Assembly (NCBI GenBank): GCA_022036555.1
Contig: CM039123.1
Location: 8,929,217-8,993,216, forward strand
DNA: 64,000 bases
Direction of reading: 5' to 3'
Source: Microstegium vimineum
Taxonomy: Eukaryota; Streptophyta; Magnoliopsida; Poales; Poaceae
Position 1 is the first letter of the stretch; each line of letters begins with the position of its first letter. This document shows positions 22,201 to 32,569 of the stretch, piece after piece. A program made the translations under genes and the position numbers. The notes under the pieces were generated by a model. The model saw nothing but the letters and a program-made list of their open reading frames with translations. It searched no databases and was not told where the DNA came from.

Positions 22201-24988
22201 TCAGAACCTGTAGATGAAATTCAAATTACTATTTCTGTGATGCAAGTAAAGGATAGGTCCCTCAAAACTTAAAACCACGGTGAGTAATACATCTGAACAC
22301 GATTTAGAATTACTATCGATTAAAAAAATCTAAAAACTTGGCATGGGAAAAATCATACATGATGTACAGAATTTTTTGTGTGCTCCTACATAAGATCCCC
22401 AGAAGGAAAACACTAATATGTTACATGCACTCAAGGACCCACGTGGGTAACACACAGTGACCTGCTTACACTTGTGCCTTTGCTTCATGAAAAAGGGTTG
22501 ACCAGGTTAGTGTTCAGGCCAAGAGATATCATGTGTGACTCAGTTTAAGAACTCAATGCAAGTCAATCACCCCACAATTACTATACTTGAGACATGTTGA
22601 TAACCTTTGTTACGATAAGACCCTAGAAGATAAGATTGCGAACAAGTAGTTCCTGAAAGAGTAGGTCAAGTTGAGGACCTACTATGCTAGTTAGATAATT
22701 GTTCTGGTTTATTGATGGCGAAAGCCACACAAGGTGTGGATGTCAGAACTGAGGATGATAAGCCTGTCATTATAATCACCTTTTCTCTAGCAGGTTAAAA
22801 AAAACTGTAGCAAGAAAAGACACCTCGAAATTAGCAAAAAGGAATATATGCATGGATGAAACTAATAAGTACTGACCTCGTTTACAATTCCATCACCACC
22901 CACACATACAATACCTAGCAAATACAGGCAAAAAGTGAGGCAGATGATGAATGTAAAACACTCATCTAAGATGTGAAATTGTATATACCATCAGGACAGG
23001 TACTAAAATCAATAGTTGATACAAGAGACTTTGCATGACCAGCATGTGTAGTTTTTACCACTTCCATCTTGAAACCTGCAAGCTGTGGCTAGCACTTATT
23101 ATTAAACCATACCAAAGTTCCTGATATGCTTAAAAAACACAGAATGCATTAACAATAAAAGTATGATGACAATAATTTCTAGCATTCTAAAACTGGCACC
23201 ACAGGTCAAGAATAGTCCTAAAAGAAACGATCATTAAACAAGAAAATGACAGTAAGGCAGCAGAGACGAAACTATCTGAACATATAACAAGGCGTCAAGG
23301 GCTAAGCAGAGTTGAATCAGACATTTACATAATGGCATCAGGGTCTTGATTCATTTAGACATCATGCTTTCTCAACAAGTTAATCTCCTAAGGTTGCATT
23401 TCCAATTGAATCTTGGACGAAAACTATAATTAGGAGCACGGAGGAGCTTTCCAAAGTTTCAATTACCATTTTCCCAAAATATATTAACAATAACAACTAG
23501 ATGCCTTGCCAACTATACATGACTTAGCCAGAGAACCTTTTTAAAGTCCTGGTAAGATATGAATAACATGGTCCTTTGACAGACACTAGATGCATGCTGA
23601 TGCTTTTAATGCACAGCATAAGTCCCAGCTCGAATTTAACATAAAGAATATCCCAGTGAGATAATTAAAGTATGAAACCATAAAACTGAGATTGTCTATT
23701 ATAAAAATATACACTAAATGCTCTAAGCAGGCTGGACCGATGAATTATACATAATTGTTCACCTACCTATCCATAAATATACACTGTCAAGTACTCAAGT
23801 GTCAATGTTTGTATTTGACTAAATAATGTTGGTATGACAGGGAACTTTGTAATTCGTTGTTTTCTCAGTTAAAACAGATATCTTATTACAATCACGAAAC
23901 ATGTAACACAAGCATAGCATGAAGTTTAGTTGAATGAAGATTGCCCTAACATTCGTCTTTGAGTTTGAAACACCTGACTAAATATGATCTTGGGAACCAT
24001 GACTATAAGTTGACTAGATTCTCTTCGTTAATCTTCCTAGTAGAAGCAACAGCACAGATCCAATATTGAGATAAGATGCATGCTTTTACTCAGCTAGACA
24101 TACCTTAAATATGGGTTCCACTTTTCCATGAAAAACTTTGCTAGATCTACCATGTCCAGATCGAGGATTCAAGATGACAAGTATCTTTGGTGGAGACCGA
24201 CATTTAACATAAGGATCAAACATGGCATCAAACTGAATGAGTTCAGAAGAATGCTTCTTGCTAGATGCCATGGGGTGAGGCAACAGATTTACGTAGCATT
24301 GCTGGTCCGCAAAACTATTAACCCACCGAAAGGCCTCGTGCGGAGAAGTGGATACGAACTTCAAGTCATTTTGGGTTCTTCTTGGCTTCATAAAGCAGGA
24401 CAGTCCACTGGATCTTTTTTCAAGAGGGCACGCATGCACGGTGAAATGCCGGAGACCAGAATTATATGATACCTGCATGGTCATTTGATATATGTTAAAT
24501 TGATTCCAAATGTTGTGGACACACAGTAGAAGTGAAAAATATAGATGTGAGTTTTGCAATTCAATGAGATAACTTACAGATACAATATCCTCAAGTTTAA
24601 GGATGTTAGAACCCCATATAAGGGCTTCAGTGCTGAGCCTAGCATCAAAGCAATTGCTACTAGATCCTGATCCAGACTGTTCATTGGATGAATTTTTAGC
24701 TTTATTATCTAATGTAAGCTTCCCAGAATAAACTTCGTACCCTAGCAAATCAGATTTCTCATCTTCAATTCTGATAGTATGTGTGCTCGGCTTTTCTGAA
24801 TCCTTGATGGCACCATCAGCATCCTTTTGCTTTGAGAATATTGATGAGTTGCTTGTTTCTGGAGATACAGGAGAAGGTTGTTGATCAGCTGCAGTGGGAG
24901 AACGCCTGCTATTTGTACGACGAAGTATCTTATGGATTAACCCTCTTGGTGAAGTTAGCTTTTGCTCATGATGATCAGACTTCTGCAT
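19286..24988 (-). CDS. LCBK1: Sphingoid long-chain base kinase (LCBK1-like), apparent frameshift in exon 7
   Basis: It phosphorylates sphingoid bases to their 1-phosphates, signals in stomatal, stress and cell-death responses. Coding exons on the minus strand: 24988-24578, 24472-24104, 23082-22989, 22914-22877, 22176-22030, 20929-20830, 20703-19747, 19438-19286, all with GT-AG introns and matching phases. The total is about 755 residues, close to the roughly 760 of Arabidopsis LCBK1. The DAG-kinase-type catalytic domain shows NPRSGHG (residues about 240-246), the nucleotide-binding GGDG (297-300) and IPAGSDNS. The N-terminal 220 residues are the plant LCBK1 extension, with a Ser-rich start. 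In exon 7, near 20275-20283, the frame shifts by one base (between VLHPHP and GTSTPNW). Both sides are well conserved, so this is either a recent null mutation or a sequence error. A non-coding first exon lies upstream. Confidence 0.92.
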
Positions 24989-25585
24989 CTCTTACTTCTA
25001 AGGATATATCCAATACATGGATAACATCGGGAGATGTTACATGTTAGAAAGCATATGAAGCATCACTTAGGGAAGCTCATGAGAAGCCCACTCATAACTG
25101 AAACTGCAAAATGTGACTGGACATCAGCTTGACAAAAAGATGTTCTAAATTATTAATAAATTAAACAAATGCTATAAATATAGAATCTAATCCGACTAAA
25201 ATATTACAGTTTTAAAAAATAAAAATGAATGTTCTTAGATGTACATGCACCTGAATAGCCCAGACAGTTTAGATTTCTAAGGTCATACAGTTTAAGAAGT
25301 CATGAAAAAAATCATACACATTACACAAACAATATAAGATACAGGTAGAGCTTGAGGTATATTAACTATGGTCTGGTTCTCCACTCTTGAAAGGGAAGAC
25401 CAAAACTCAGAAAGTGATTTGCAATGCTTCTAATGATCTCTATCTATGACTCTAACCAATAGAGACTGACTAACAAAAAGATCGCATAGCAGCCTTCGAT
25501 AAAACATGTTAGGTAGAATACAGGCTGGCTTTTTCAAAATATTAAAAGAGGTACAACTACAAGACAGATGAACTTGCTTCAATCA

Positions 25586-25690
25586 GGGGCGGATCCAGTA
25601 AAGGGACATGGGTGTACACATGTAAACCCAATAATCTTTTGCAAAAATTTCGAGGTTAGGAGGCTTGTCAAATAGCTAAATAGCTTTAGG
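25586..25690. mobile_element. One-ended hAT-like terminal fragment
   Basis: CAGGGGCGGATCCAG resembles the CAGTGGCGGAG hAT ends found elsewhere in the window. No opposite end or target duplication is seen, so only a fragment is claimed. It lies in the 5' UTR intron of the kinase gene. Confidence 0.35.
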
Positions 25691-25751
25691 TTAGGGTTTC
25701 GGTGCTAAGCTTCGCACAGCACAAAGGAAGAAAAGGGAAGGCGTGGGGTAC

Positions 25752-25900
25752 CTGGTGTGTGCGCGTCGCCGGCGAAGAGACCAACGAAGCCTCAGCACCT
25801 TCACCTGGCTTAGGGCGGCGGCGGTCCAACCAGTCGTCTGAGCGAGAGAGAGAGAGAGAGGAGCGAGGAGGGAAGAGGGATGCAGCGGACAGGGGAATGC
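25752..25900 (-). other. Probable non-coding first exon of the LCBK1-like gene
   Basis: On the minus strand a GC-rich leader with a (CT)n tract (plus strand GAGAGAGA at about 25847-25861) ends at CACCAG followed by GTACCCC, a plausible donor at 25752. The first coding exon is preceded by TATCCTTAG, a plausible acceptor. The 5' end is not defined. Confidence 0.5.
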
Positions 25901-26002
25901 GGGAATCATCCCGTTCCTGCCCGACCAGTCGGACGGAATACCACCGCCGACACCCCCTACGCGACAGTAGAAAGCTAACGTGATTGGTACACAGCGGCCC
26001 AC

Positions 26003-26461
26003 CTATCTACGAGCGCGGCCCATCCTGGAGCGAGCGCGGCCGAGAGGCCAGAGCAGCGAGCGGGTTCCGACTCCGGAACTCGACGTACGGACGAGCGTAT
26101 AGTTTTCATTTTATTACTTTTCTTATTCTTATTGTGTATTTATATCCTTTTATTACTTTGTTTCCTTTTTTATTATTTTATTTTCCTATATACTTAGACG
26201 CGATGTACAGGTATTTTTTATAATATTATTTTTTGTTTTTCCTTTCTCTTTTATTTTCTGTTTTCTGTATTTTTTATTTTCATTTCATTTGATCCTTTTT
26301 CCTTTATCCTATTTATTTCACTGTAATCAAATTTTTATTTTATTTTTGTATTTTGTTTCATGATGTTATTTTTCTTATCCACACATATTTATGTCATGTT
26401 CTGTTTGAGTAGAACTCATGTGATGTCCCTTTTACTTCCTTTTATTACATGCTTTTTTATT
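26003..26461. other. AT-rich intergenic DNA
   Basis: Long T-rich runs (TTTTATT, TTTTTATT) from about 26100. No gene is seen. Confidence 0.6.
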
Positions 26462-26826
26462 TTACTAGCAAACGTGTCCATATGTTGCAACGGGAGAAAA
26501 AAATCTAAACATTAATTAAAACATTAATTAAAAACGCAGACAAGAGTATTATATATTTATATATCTCTTGTATTGTTATTTTTCAAGCTAAATACATGAT
26601 CTTTTTAGAGACTCAAATTAGAGGAGTTTATGATGAAGTCTATTGCTATTTATTTTTATTTCAATTTTTCTCTATAATATGCATCATTGTTTTTTTCTAC
26701 AAACCAGGAGTCTGTGACGGAGTCTATTGCTATTTTTTTATTACTATTATTTTTCTCTTTATGCGCCATTAATTTATATTAAAAAAATATCATGCTAGAC
26801 AAAGAGCTATTCAAACTTGTATGATC

Positions 26827-26918
26827 ACTATATAGAATTAGAATAGATCTGTACTCTTGTCTTTTACCATTTGAATTTGGATTAGTCTTAGAATCTCTAT
26901 TTATCTTACTCGGATGTA
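26827..26918 (+). repeat. Left copy of the direct repeat flanking the peroxidase fragment
   Basis: TAGATCTGTACTCTTGTCTT and CTATTTATCTTACTCGG are shared, with small changes, with 27915-27998 in the same orientation. About 85 bases align with several indels. Confidence 0.75.
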
Positions 26919-27129
26919 TTTCGTCATGAGTCATGTCGAAATATAAATCGTATGAAAACATGTTGTTTCTGAGTCTAGGAATCCTATGGTAAAAAGTAGG
27001 TAGATCATCGATCATTATTTTGTTTACTATTAATTTCCTAGATCAAATGACCAACTTATATTCATGCTTTCGTTACCACACCCATGCATCAAGCTAGTCC
27101 ATCGTACGTAACGTGTGTATATACTATTG

Positions 27130-27826
27130 TTAATCATCAGCTCGCGTGGCAATCTCGTCGGGCGGGAACAGCATCTCCATGATCCCGGGGGCCGACGACG
27201 ACGACGATGGGTTGACGACGCTGCAGTTGAGGCGGATCTCATCCGTGGTGCCTGTCTTGACCTCGATGTTGCCCATCTTGATCATGGCGGCAACGAACTT
27301 GTCCTTCCAGAGCGCCTCGTTGGCAGCGAAGGCGTTGGTGAACGGCGCGAGCGTGCCATTTGCGGTGAGCTGGTTGTCGGAGAAGTGGAGGCCGAGGTTG
27401 AGCGGCAGCAGCTTGTAGTAGTTGTTGTCCAGCACCGCCGGCGTGCTGACGTCGATCTCCGTGGTGTTGGGGGTGAACTGGCCCGGGTCGCCTGGTACGT
27501 CGGGCTGATGGTCCCGTTGGCCAGCCGCTGCCGATTCGTGGCCAGGAAGGAGGAGCAGTGGGAGCGGCCGATGGCGTGCGAGCCGGTCAGCACCACCATG
27601 TCCTCGATACTCATGTACGTTCTTGCTCAAGCCGTCGATGAGGATCTCCGCCGTGTTGTCCGGGCCAGGCAGGTTGTCGTTGGCCTCCGTCTCGTTGGAC
27701 ATACGGCCGTTCCACTGTCCCGGCACCTGGTAGAAGAGGTTGCCCGTGAAGGTCACGCTATCACGGGCCGCGAACGCTAGGATGTCGACCACGTCGAAGG
27801 CGCCCAGGCTCGGGTTGTTCGCCGGG
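27130..27826 (-). pseudogene. Class III peroxidase fragment, frameshifted
   Basis: Class III peroxidases are secreted haem enzymes that oxidise phenolics with H2O2. The minus strand reads DILAFAARDSV, then VVLTGSHAIGRSHC, the proximal-haem-His motif, then FTPNTTEIDVSTP, NYYKLL and a C-terminal tail ending at TAA (27130-27132). Three defects show. The N-terminal exon with the distal His is missing. NNPSLGAFDVV joins straight to DILAF, which implies an internal deletion. Two compensating frameshifts (about 27610 and 27490) put the haem motif out of frame with both sides. It cannot make an active enzyme. Its GC content is far above its AT-rich surroundings, as expected of a captured gene piece. 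Confidence 0.85.
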
Positions 27827-27914
27827 GATTATATTGACGCTCTGTGTTGCCGCCGACGGGGTCCAGGGACATCAAAATTTACTCTAGTTTACATCTTATA
27901 TATACTACCAAACA

Positions 27915-27998
27915 TATATAGAATTGCAAATAGATCTTTACTCTTGTCTTTTACTATTTATAGATTTAGATTAGGATTAGAATCCTTATTCATCTTAC
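27915..27998 (+). repeat. Right copy of the direct repeat flanking the peroxidase fragment
   Basis: See 26827-26918. This copy starts ATATATAGAATTGC and ends ATCTTACTCGG, about 90 bases beyond the peroxidase homology. Confidence 0.75.
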
Positions 27999-28029
27999 TC
28001 GGTGGTATTATATTTGGATTATAATATGA

Positions 28030-29650
28030 TTCTTAACTATACTCGTGCTCAATCCTTATTATATAAAAAATAGAAGATGAATAGAGACATCTGCATTCAC
28101 GGAGTTAGTTAGGGAAGGTCATACCAAAAAAATGAGGAGGTGAAATTTTACCTCTTTATTATTAGGTATAGATTATTGTTGCCTCTGTGTTTGTCTAACT
28201 TCTACTAATGTTATCTTTTATTTTTTATTCATTTTTTCTATTTTTAAGATTCCATACTATTTGCATTTCATCTTTATTTGTTGTTGTTATTTTATCTCAC
28301 TTATTATTTAAAAAATTTATATGTCCATGTTTTACTTTTTATTTTCTATATGCGATGAGATGCTTGTGATGTTCGCATAATATATCTATGGTGTTCTATA
28401 TTTTTTTTTATAGATGTTTGAAAGGATTAAGAAGCCCAAAAAGGAGAATGGATTGAGCTTATTTAAGTTTCTAAAGTGAAAATTAAATCATAAGCAATGC
28501 CAATTACCCTCAAATGCCTACAAGTGTGAACTAAGCTAGGAATTGAAACTAATCAAGCACAAGTAAAGCAACACCCTATGCAATTCCAATCAAGCAAGCT
28601 CAAGTAAGAAGCTAGAGCAAGAAAGTAAGGCTTGAAAGTAATTGTAAGAGAGGGAGAAGGAAGTGACGCGTCAATGTTTTTTCGAGAGAGGAGTCGACAT
28701 TCCCCTAGTCCTCGTTGAAGCACCCTCTCAAGGATATCGCTCCCCCTTGATCTGCGCAAGGATCAAGTGCTCATTATGGGCTGATTCTTCGCCTCTACAG
28801 CTCGGTGAATCGCCCACAACCGATCACAAGAGTTGGAGATGGGTCATCCACATCCTCCGGATGATAACCAAGCCTCCAATCATCACCAAACCATCTAGGT
28901 GTTGTCGATCACCAAGAATAACGTGTTAGAACTCTCACTTGACTCACACAAATCTCACGAGGTGAGTGGATGCATACTTGTTTCTCTCAAATCTCTAATG
29001 AGGTCTCTAATCAAGGGATTAACAAAACTCAACTCCTCACTAGGGCTCTTGCTCTCTCTCACACGCTTCAAGTGTCTCTCACCTGATGGAATGAGCAAAG
29101 GCAAAAGAAGAAAGCAAGGGAAGGGCTATAATACCCTCACCTCAAACATACCTATTGGGCCCGAGATCAGCATTTTTAATGAGCACCGGACGCTCTGGTA
29201 CCGGTGGCTGCCCAACGGCTAGTTACTGTTTGAATTCAAGAGGCACTAGACGCTCCGATGTCGAATTGTTCACGCTCTGGAACTGCACTGGAAGGTCACC
29301 GGACGTGTCCCTTACTGGAAACGCATCAGACTGATGCACCGGATGTGACCCCCCTCGAGGACTCAGAGTCAGGTGCCAACGTCCGGTGCTAATTGAATGG
29401 ATGTGTCTGGTGCCTCACTGGGGTTGAGTCCGGTGGCTAACCCTAGCCACTTGACTACACCGGGCACGCCCCGTGTTAGTTGCACCAGCGTCCCATGCCC
29501 CTAACACCCCCGAACGACTCTGAATCAAGTTTCGTCGAAAACAGAAGTTGTTCCACTTGATCTTAGAGCCAACCTAGGCTCACTTAGGGCTATGTAGGAC
29601 AACTGTGCATCACACCTACGCCATAAGAGACAAATTTATTTTAACATGAT
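28030..29650. other. Repeat-like non-coding DNA with CACCGGACGCTC phrases
   Basis: AT-rich to 28440, then mixed. 29180-29480 repeats phrases such as CACCGGACG and CCGGTG, which also occur at 52070-52330. These are typical of grass repeat families, perhaps LTR sequence. No protein is recognised. Confidence 0.45.
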
Positions 29651-30298
29651 ATTAAACCACGAACAAATTCTAGGTTTTATCGGTTTTTTTCTCTTTTATT
29701 TATTCACTAAAGATGTTTCAAATTTATCCTTTTTCCATGGATGAAGCCGCTGAATGCCGAGTCCATCACGCACAGAGGGATATCGTCGTCCTCTTTTGGA
29801 TGTTATAATCGTCACACATAAATTATAACTCTCAAATTTCTTAAAAAAGGAAAAACAGAAATAGTTATTTAGCATTCTATCTCTATCTTTCATAATTTTT
29901 TATATTTTTTTCTTTTGTAACAACGCATGGACATGTTTATTAGTAAGATATAATTTTAAGTGCCAATAGATTGCTAAGATGGATAACATGCATGTGTTCA
30001 CAACTACTCTAAGAGGACTATTGCCATTGAATTCTTTTCCCGTTGCAGTTACTAGCAAGTAGGTTGGCGGAGAGTACATCCCAAGCTCTAGTGGTCGTCA
30101 ACTGGCGGAGAGTACCACTCGGTGGTCAACTCGATGACACGTTTTGGTGCGATACTAGTGCAAAATCAAAGATTGGCCACTTTGAATCTTTGACTGACTG
30201 CTGGCATATATCTTGAGCAGAAGAGGGAAAATTTGGGCATAGTTTTTGGGAGCATTTTTGGTATTGGATATGCTGTAAGAACACATAATTTTATAATG

Positions 30299-31169
30299 GC
30301 ACATAATTTTAATTTGCAGACGGGGAAGAGGCGTCTCTCGAACCCTCTCGTTCTGCTACAGTTGAGCGAGGCGGGAGAAAGCGCACCGGTCTCCGCCGGC
30401 GGGGCCGGCGGTCTTCCTCGTCTTCATGGCCCTTGGGGCGTCGCGAGGCGGTGGAGACCGCCGATCCCTTGCCGGTCGATGATGAGGGTCCCAGTTGTTC
30501 TAGGGTTAGGTTTCCGGCGACGTGGTCGAGGCGGCGGCGGCGACGACGTCAAGGAATAAGGTCCTCTCGTGCTCTTCCCCGCCTCGGTGGTGTTCTTCTC
30601 CGGCGCCGTCGGCGAGTGCGTGGAGGTGGAGTCCGGCTTCGCCGGCTCCTGTACAGGAGTCTGCGCTGGCTGGTATCTCGGGAACGGGAAGGCGGCGATG
30701 CTGGCGCCGCGTTTCGTCAAGGATGCAGTGACAACTTCGGGTGTTGCGGTAAGACGGAGAGTGGACTGAGTTCCAGTTTCCCTCGGCGCTAGTCGACGGC
30801 GAGCTCTGATCCATGGTCGGAGAAGCTCGGGGTGCATCCCCGGCCGATGTTCTTTCAACGGTGACTTCAACCCGTCCACGGGTGTCCACAGCGGCTCGTT
30901 TCAAAGCTTTTCAGCGATGGGGCTTCTCCAGATCTGGGCGACCTTGGGTGATTTCAACGCCGGTGATGGCCAGCGATGGAGTCCTCCATTGTAGACGGTG
31001 TGCACAACATCTAAGAAACTTGTTGCCATTTCTGTTTTCTTTAGGGGCCTCTGTGCAAGTTAGTTGGGACTGATGTATCTATATCCTGTAATCCCGTATC
31101 TGTACTGGCCTAGGTTGGTGTACGTTTTCCTTATCTACTAGTAATACAAATATGGTTTATCAAAAAAAA
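30299..31169 (+). mobile_element. Poly(A)-ended retro-insertion, LINE-like or retrogene relic, 871 bp
   Basis: The segment is GC-rich at its left part (30310-30960) and ends TTTATCAAAAAAAA. An 8-bp TTATAATG lies on both sides (30291-30298 and 31170-31177), consistent with target-primed insertion. Reading frames of 100-150 codons overlap in all frames and show no RT or other domain. It could be a LINE 5'/3' UTR composite, a SINE-like derivative, or a processed copy of an unknown transcript. Confidence 0.5.
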
Positions 31170-31177
31170 TTATAATG

Positions 31178-32569
31178 ACGCTATAAATCCTCCTCTTACT
31201 ATAAATTTGAGTCGCTCTTCCGTCCATCCTGTCTAAAAAAATAGGAGGTTGAGATTTAGGAGAACTGCAATGGGAGAAGCAATTTAGGATGACTTTTATG
31301 TTAAGTGTGGACCCTACGAGAAAACCTAAGATGTAAGTTTAGGTGGAGTCTTGGAGAGCTATAACCAAGGGCCAAGGTTTTTGTCCATAATTTTCTTCTC
31401 TATACAAAGTAAAGTGAAAACAAACACAAACTGACTTAATTGTTCGTATAGTTTTAGGCAATGCCGTAGGTGATGTCTGCGTATGTTCGATAACAGAATC
31501 GTGTCACAAAGTTTTATCAAGATAATGGATGCCTGGGACCCCAAACAAAAGATATGAAACCCACACAAATAGACACGGGAAGAGGAAGAATTGGACGGAT
31601 GCTGTTCAATCTCAATACGAATAACGGAATATAAGGAATTGAGGACAACGACGGAGCACCAGAATTTCCCAAATCTTTTTGAGCAAAAGATGTTTTCAGC
31701 TTGCAAAGCCCGGACCTTTTTCGGTCACATGGACACGCTCGCTCATCGGCTTCAGAGTTCACGCTAGCAAACAATCAGGCTTAGCGTACTACAGTACAGT
31801 AACTATTTTCCTGACAAACCGCAGACTGGTCTAGATGCTGCAGCATGGTTGCTTGAGATGCAACTTTCAGCTCACACATCCCAACTACTTCCTGTTAATT
31901 CAAGCCAACTCTCCTAGCCGTATGTCGCATTACAGTAACCAAACTTTTACACAAACATCTCAACAATGATTGATGAGAGGAGAGAACATATTCTACAGGC
32001 CCCATAAAAGAATCATTTGCGAAGACGATATCTAGACACATGGCATTGCCTTGCAGCACTCGCTTGAAGCCCACTACAACCAAGATATTCTTTTCTGGAG
32101 CTTGGAGTACCATTCACCTACACTACAAGTCAGAAACCTTTATTATTCCCTCGCTCTTAAAAAGCTAAATAGAAAGCTGTGCGTATCATCAGCGGTGAGC
32201 AATCCTGTCACCATCCTCCACGTGCAAGCTTAAGTCTCAATGGTCTTCTCACTGTGATCTAGAACTCAAAAATTCAAACCATCCGAATGAATATTTAAAG
32301 ACACGGTCAGGAGAAGAGATTCAAAATCAATTAATTCTAAATTTATAAATGGGGGCAAGTAATTGGTTCTGTAAGAAAAAAAAGGTAAATGAGATTTGAA
32401 ATGGAAAAGGCAAATGAGATTTGAAATGGAATGGCGTGGTGTTAACAACTGCAAGGAGAGGCAGCCACCCGTCCCCCACCGTCCATCCCTAAAACATCGC
32501 CACGTCCCGCCTGCGCCACCCCCCAATGTCCGTGGCCACCGGCGGCGGCGGCGTCCACCACCGAGTCCA
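31178..32569. other. Intergenic DNA upstream of the GT31 gene
   Basis: Minus-strand frames at 31359-31774 and 31895-32113 show no recognisable domain. 32400-32569 should contain the 5' UTR of the gene at 32570. No repeat ends were identified. Confidence 0.4.

Larger units (their letters stand above)
26462..29947. mobile_element. Probable TIR-bounded transposon carrying a peroxidase fragment
   Basis: The left end has TTACTAGCAAACGTGTCCAT with a following GTTGCAACGGGAG. The reverse complement of the right end has TTACTAATAAACATGTCCAT with GCGTTGTTAC. The match runs for about 45 bases and includes a shared AGAAAAAAAT. These look like the inverted ends of one element of about 3.5 kb. I could not find a clear target duplication or a transposase. 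A class III peroxidase pseudogene sits inside, so a Pack-type gene-capturing element is the inference. It could instead be two unrelated copies of one family in opposite orientation. Confidence 0.5.

Noticed and set aside
27115..27780. A 221-codon plus-strand gene
   Set aside because: It is the antisense shadow of the peroxidase fragment. The minus strand has the recognisable motifs.
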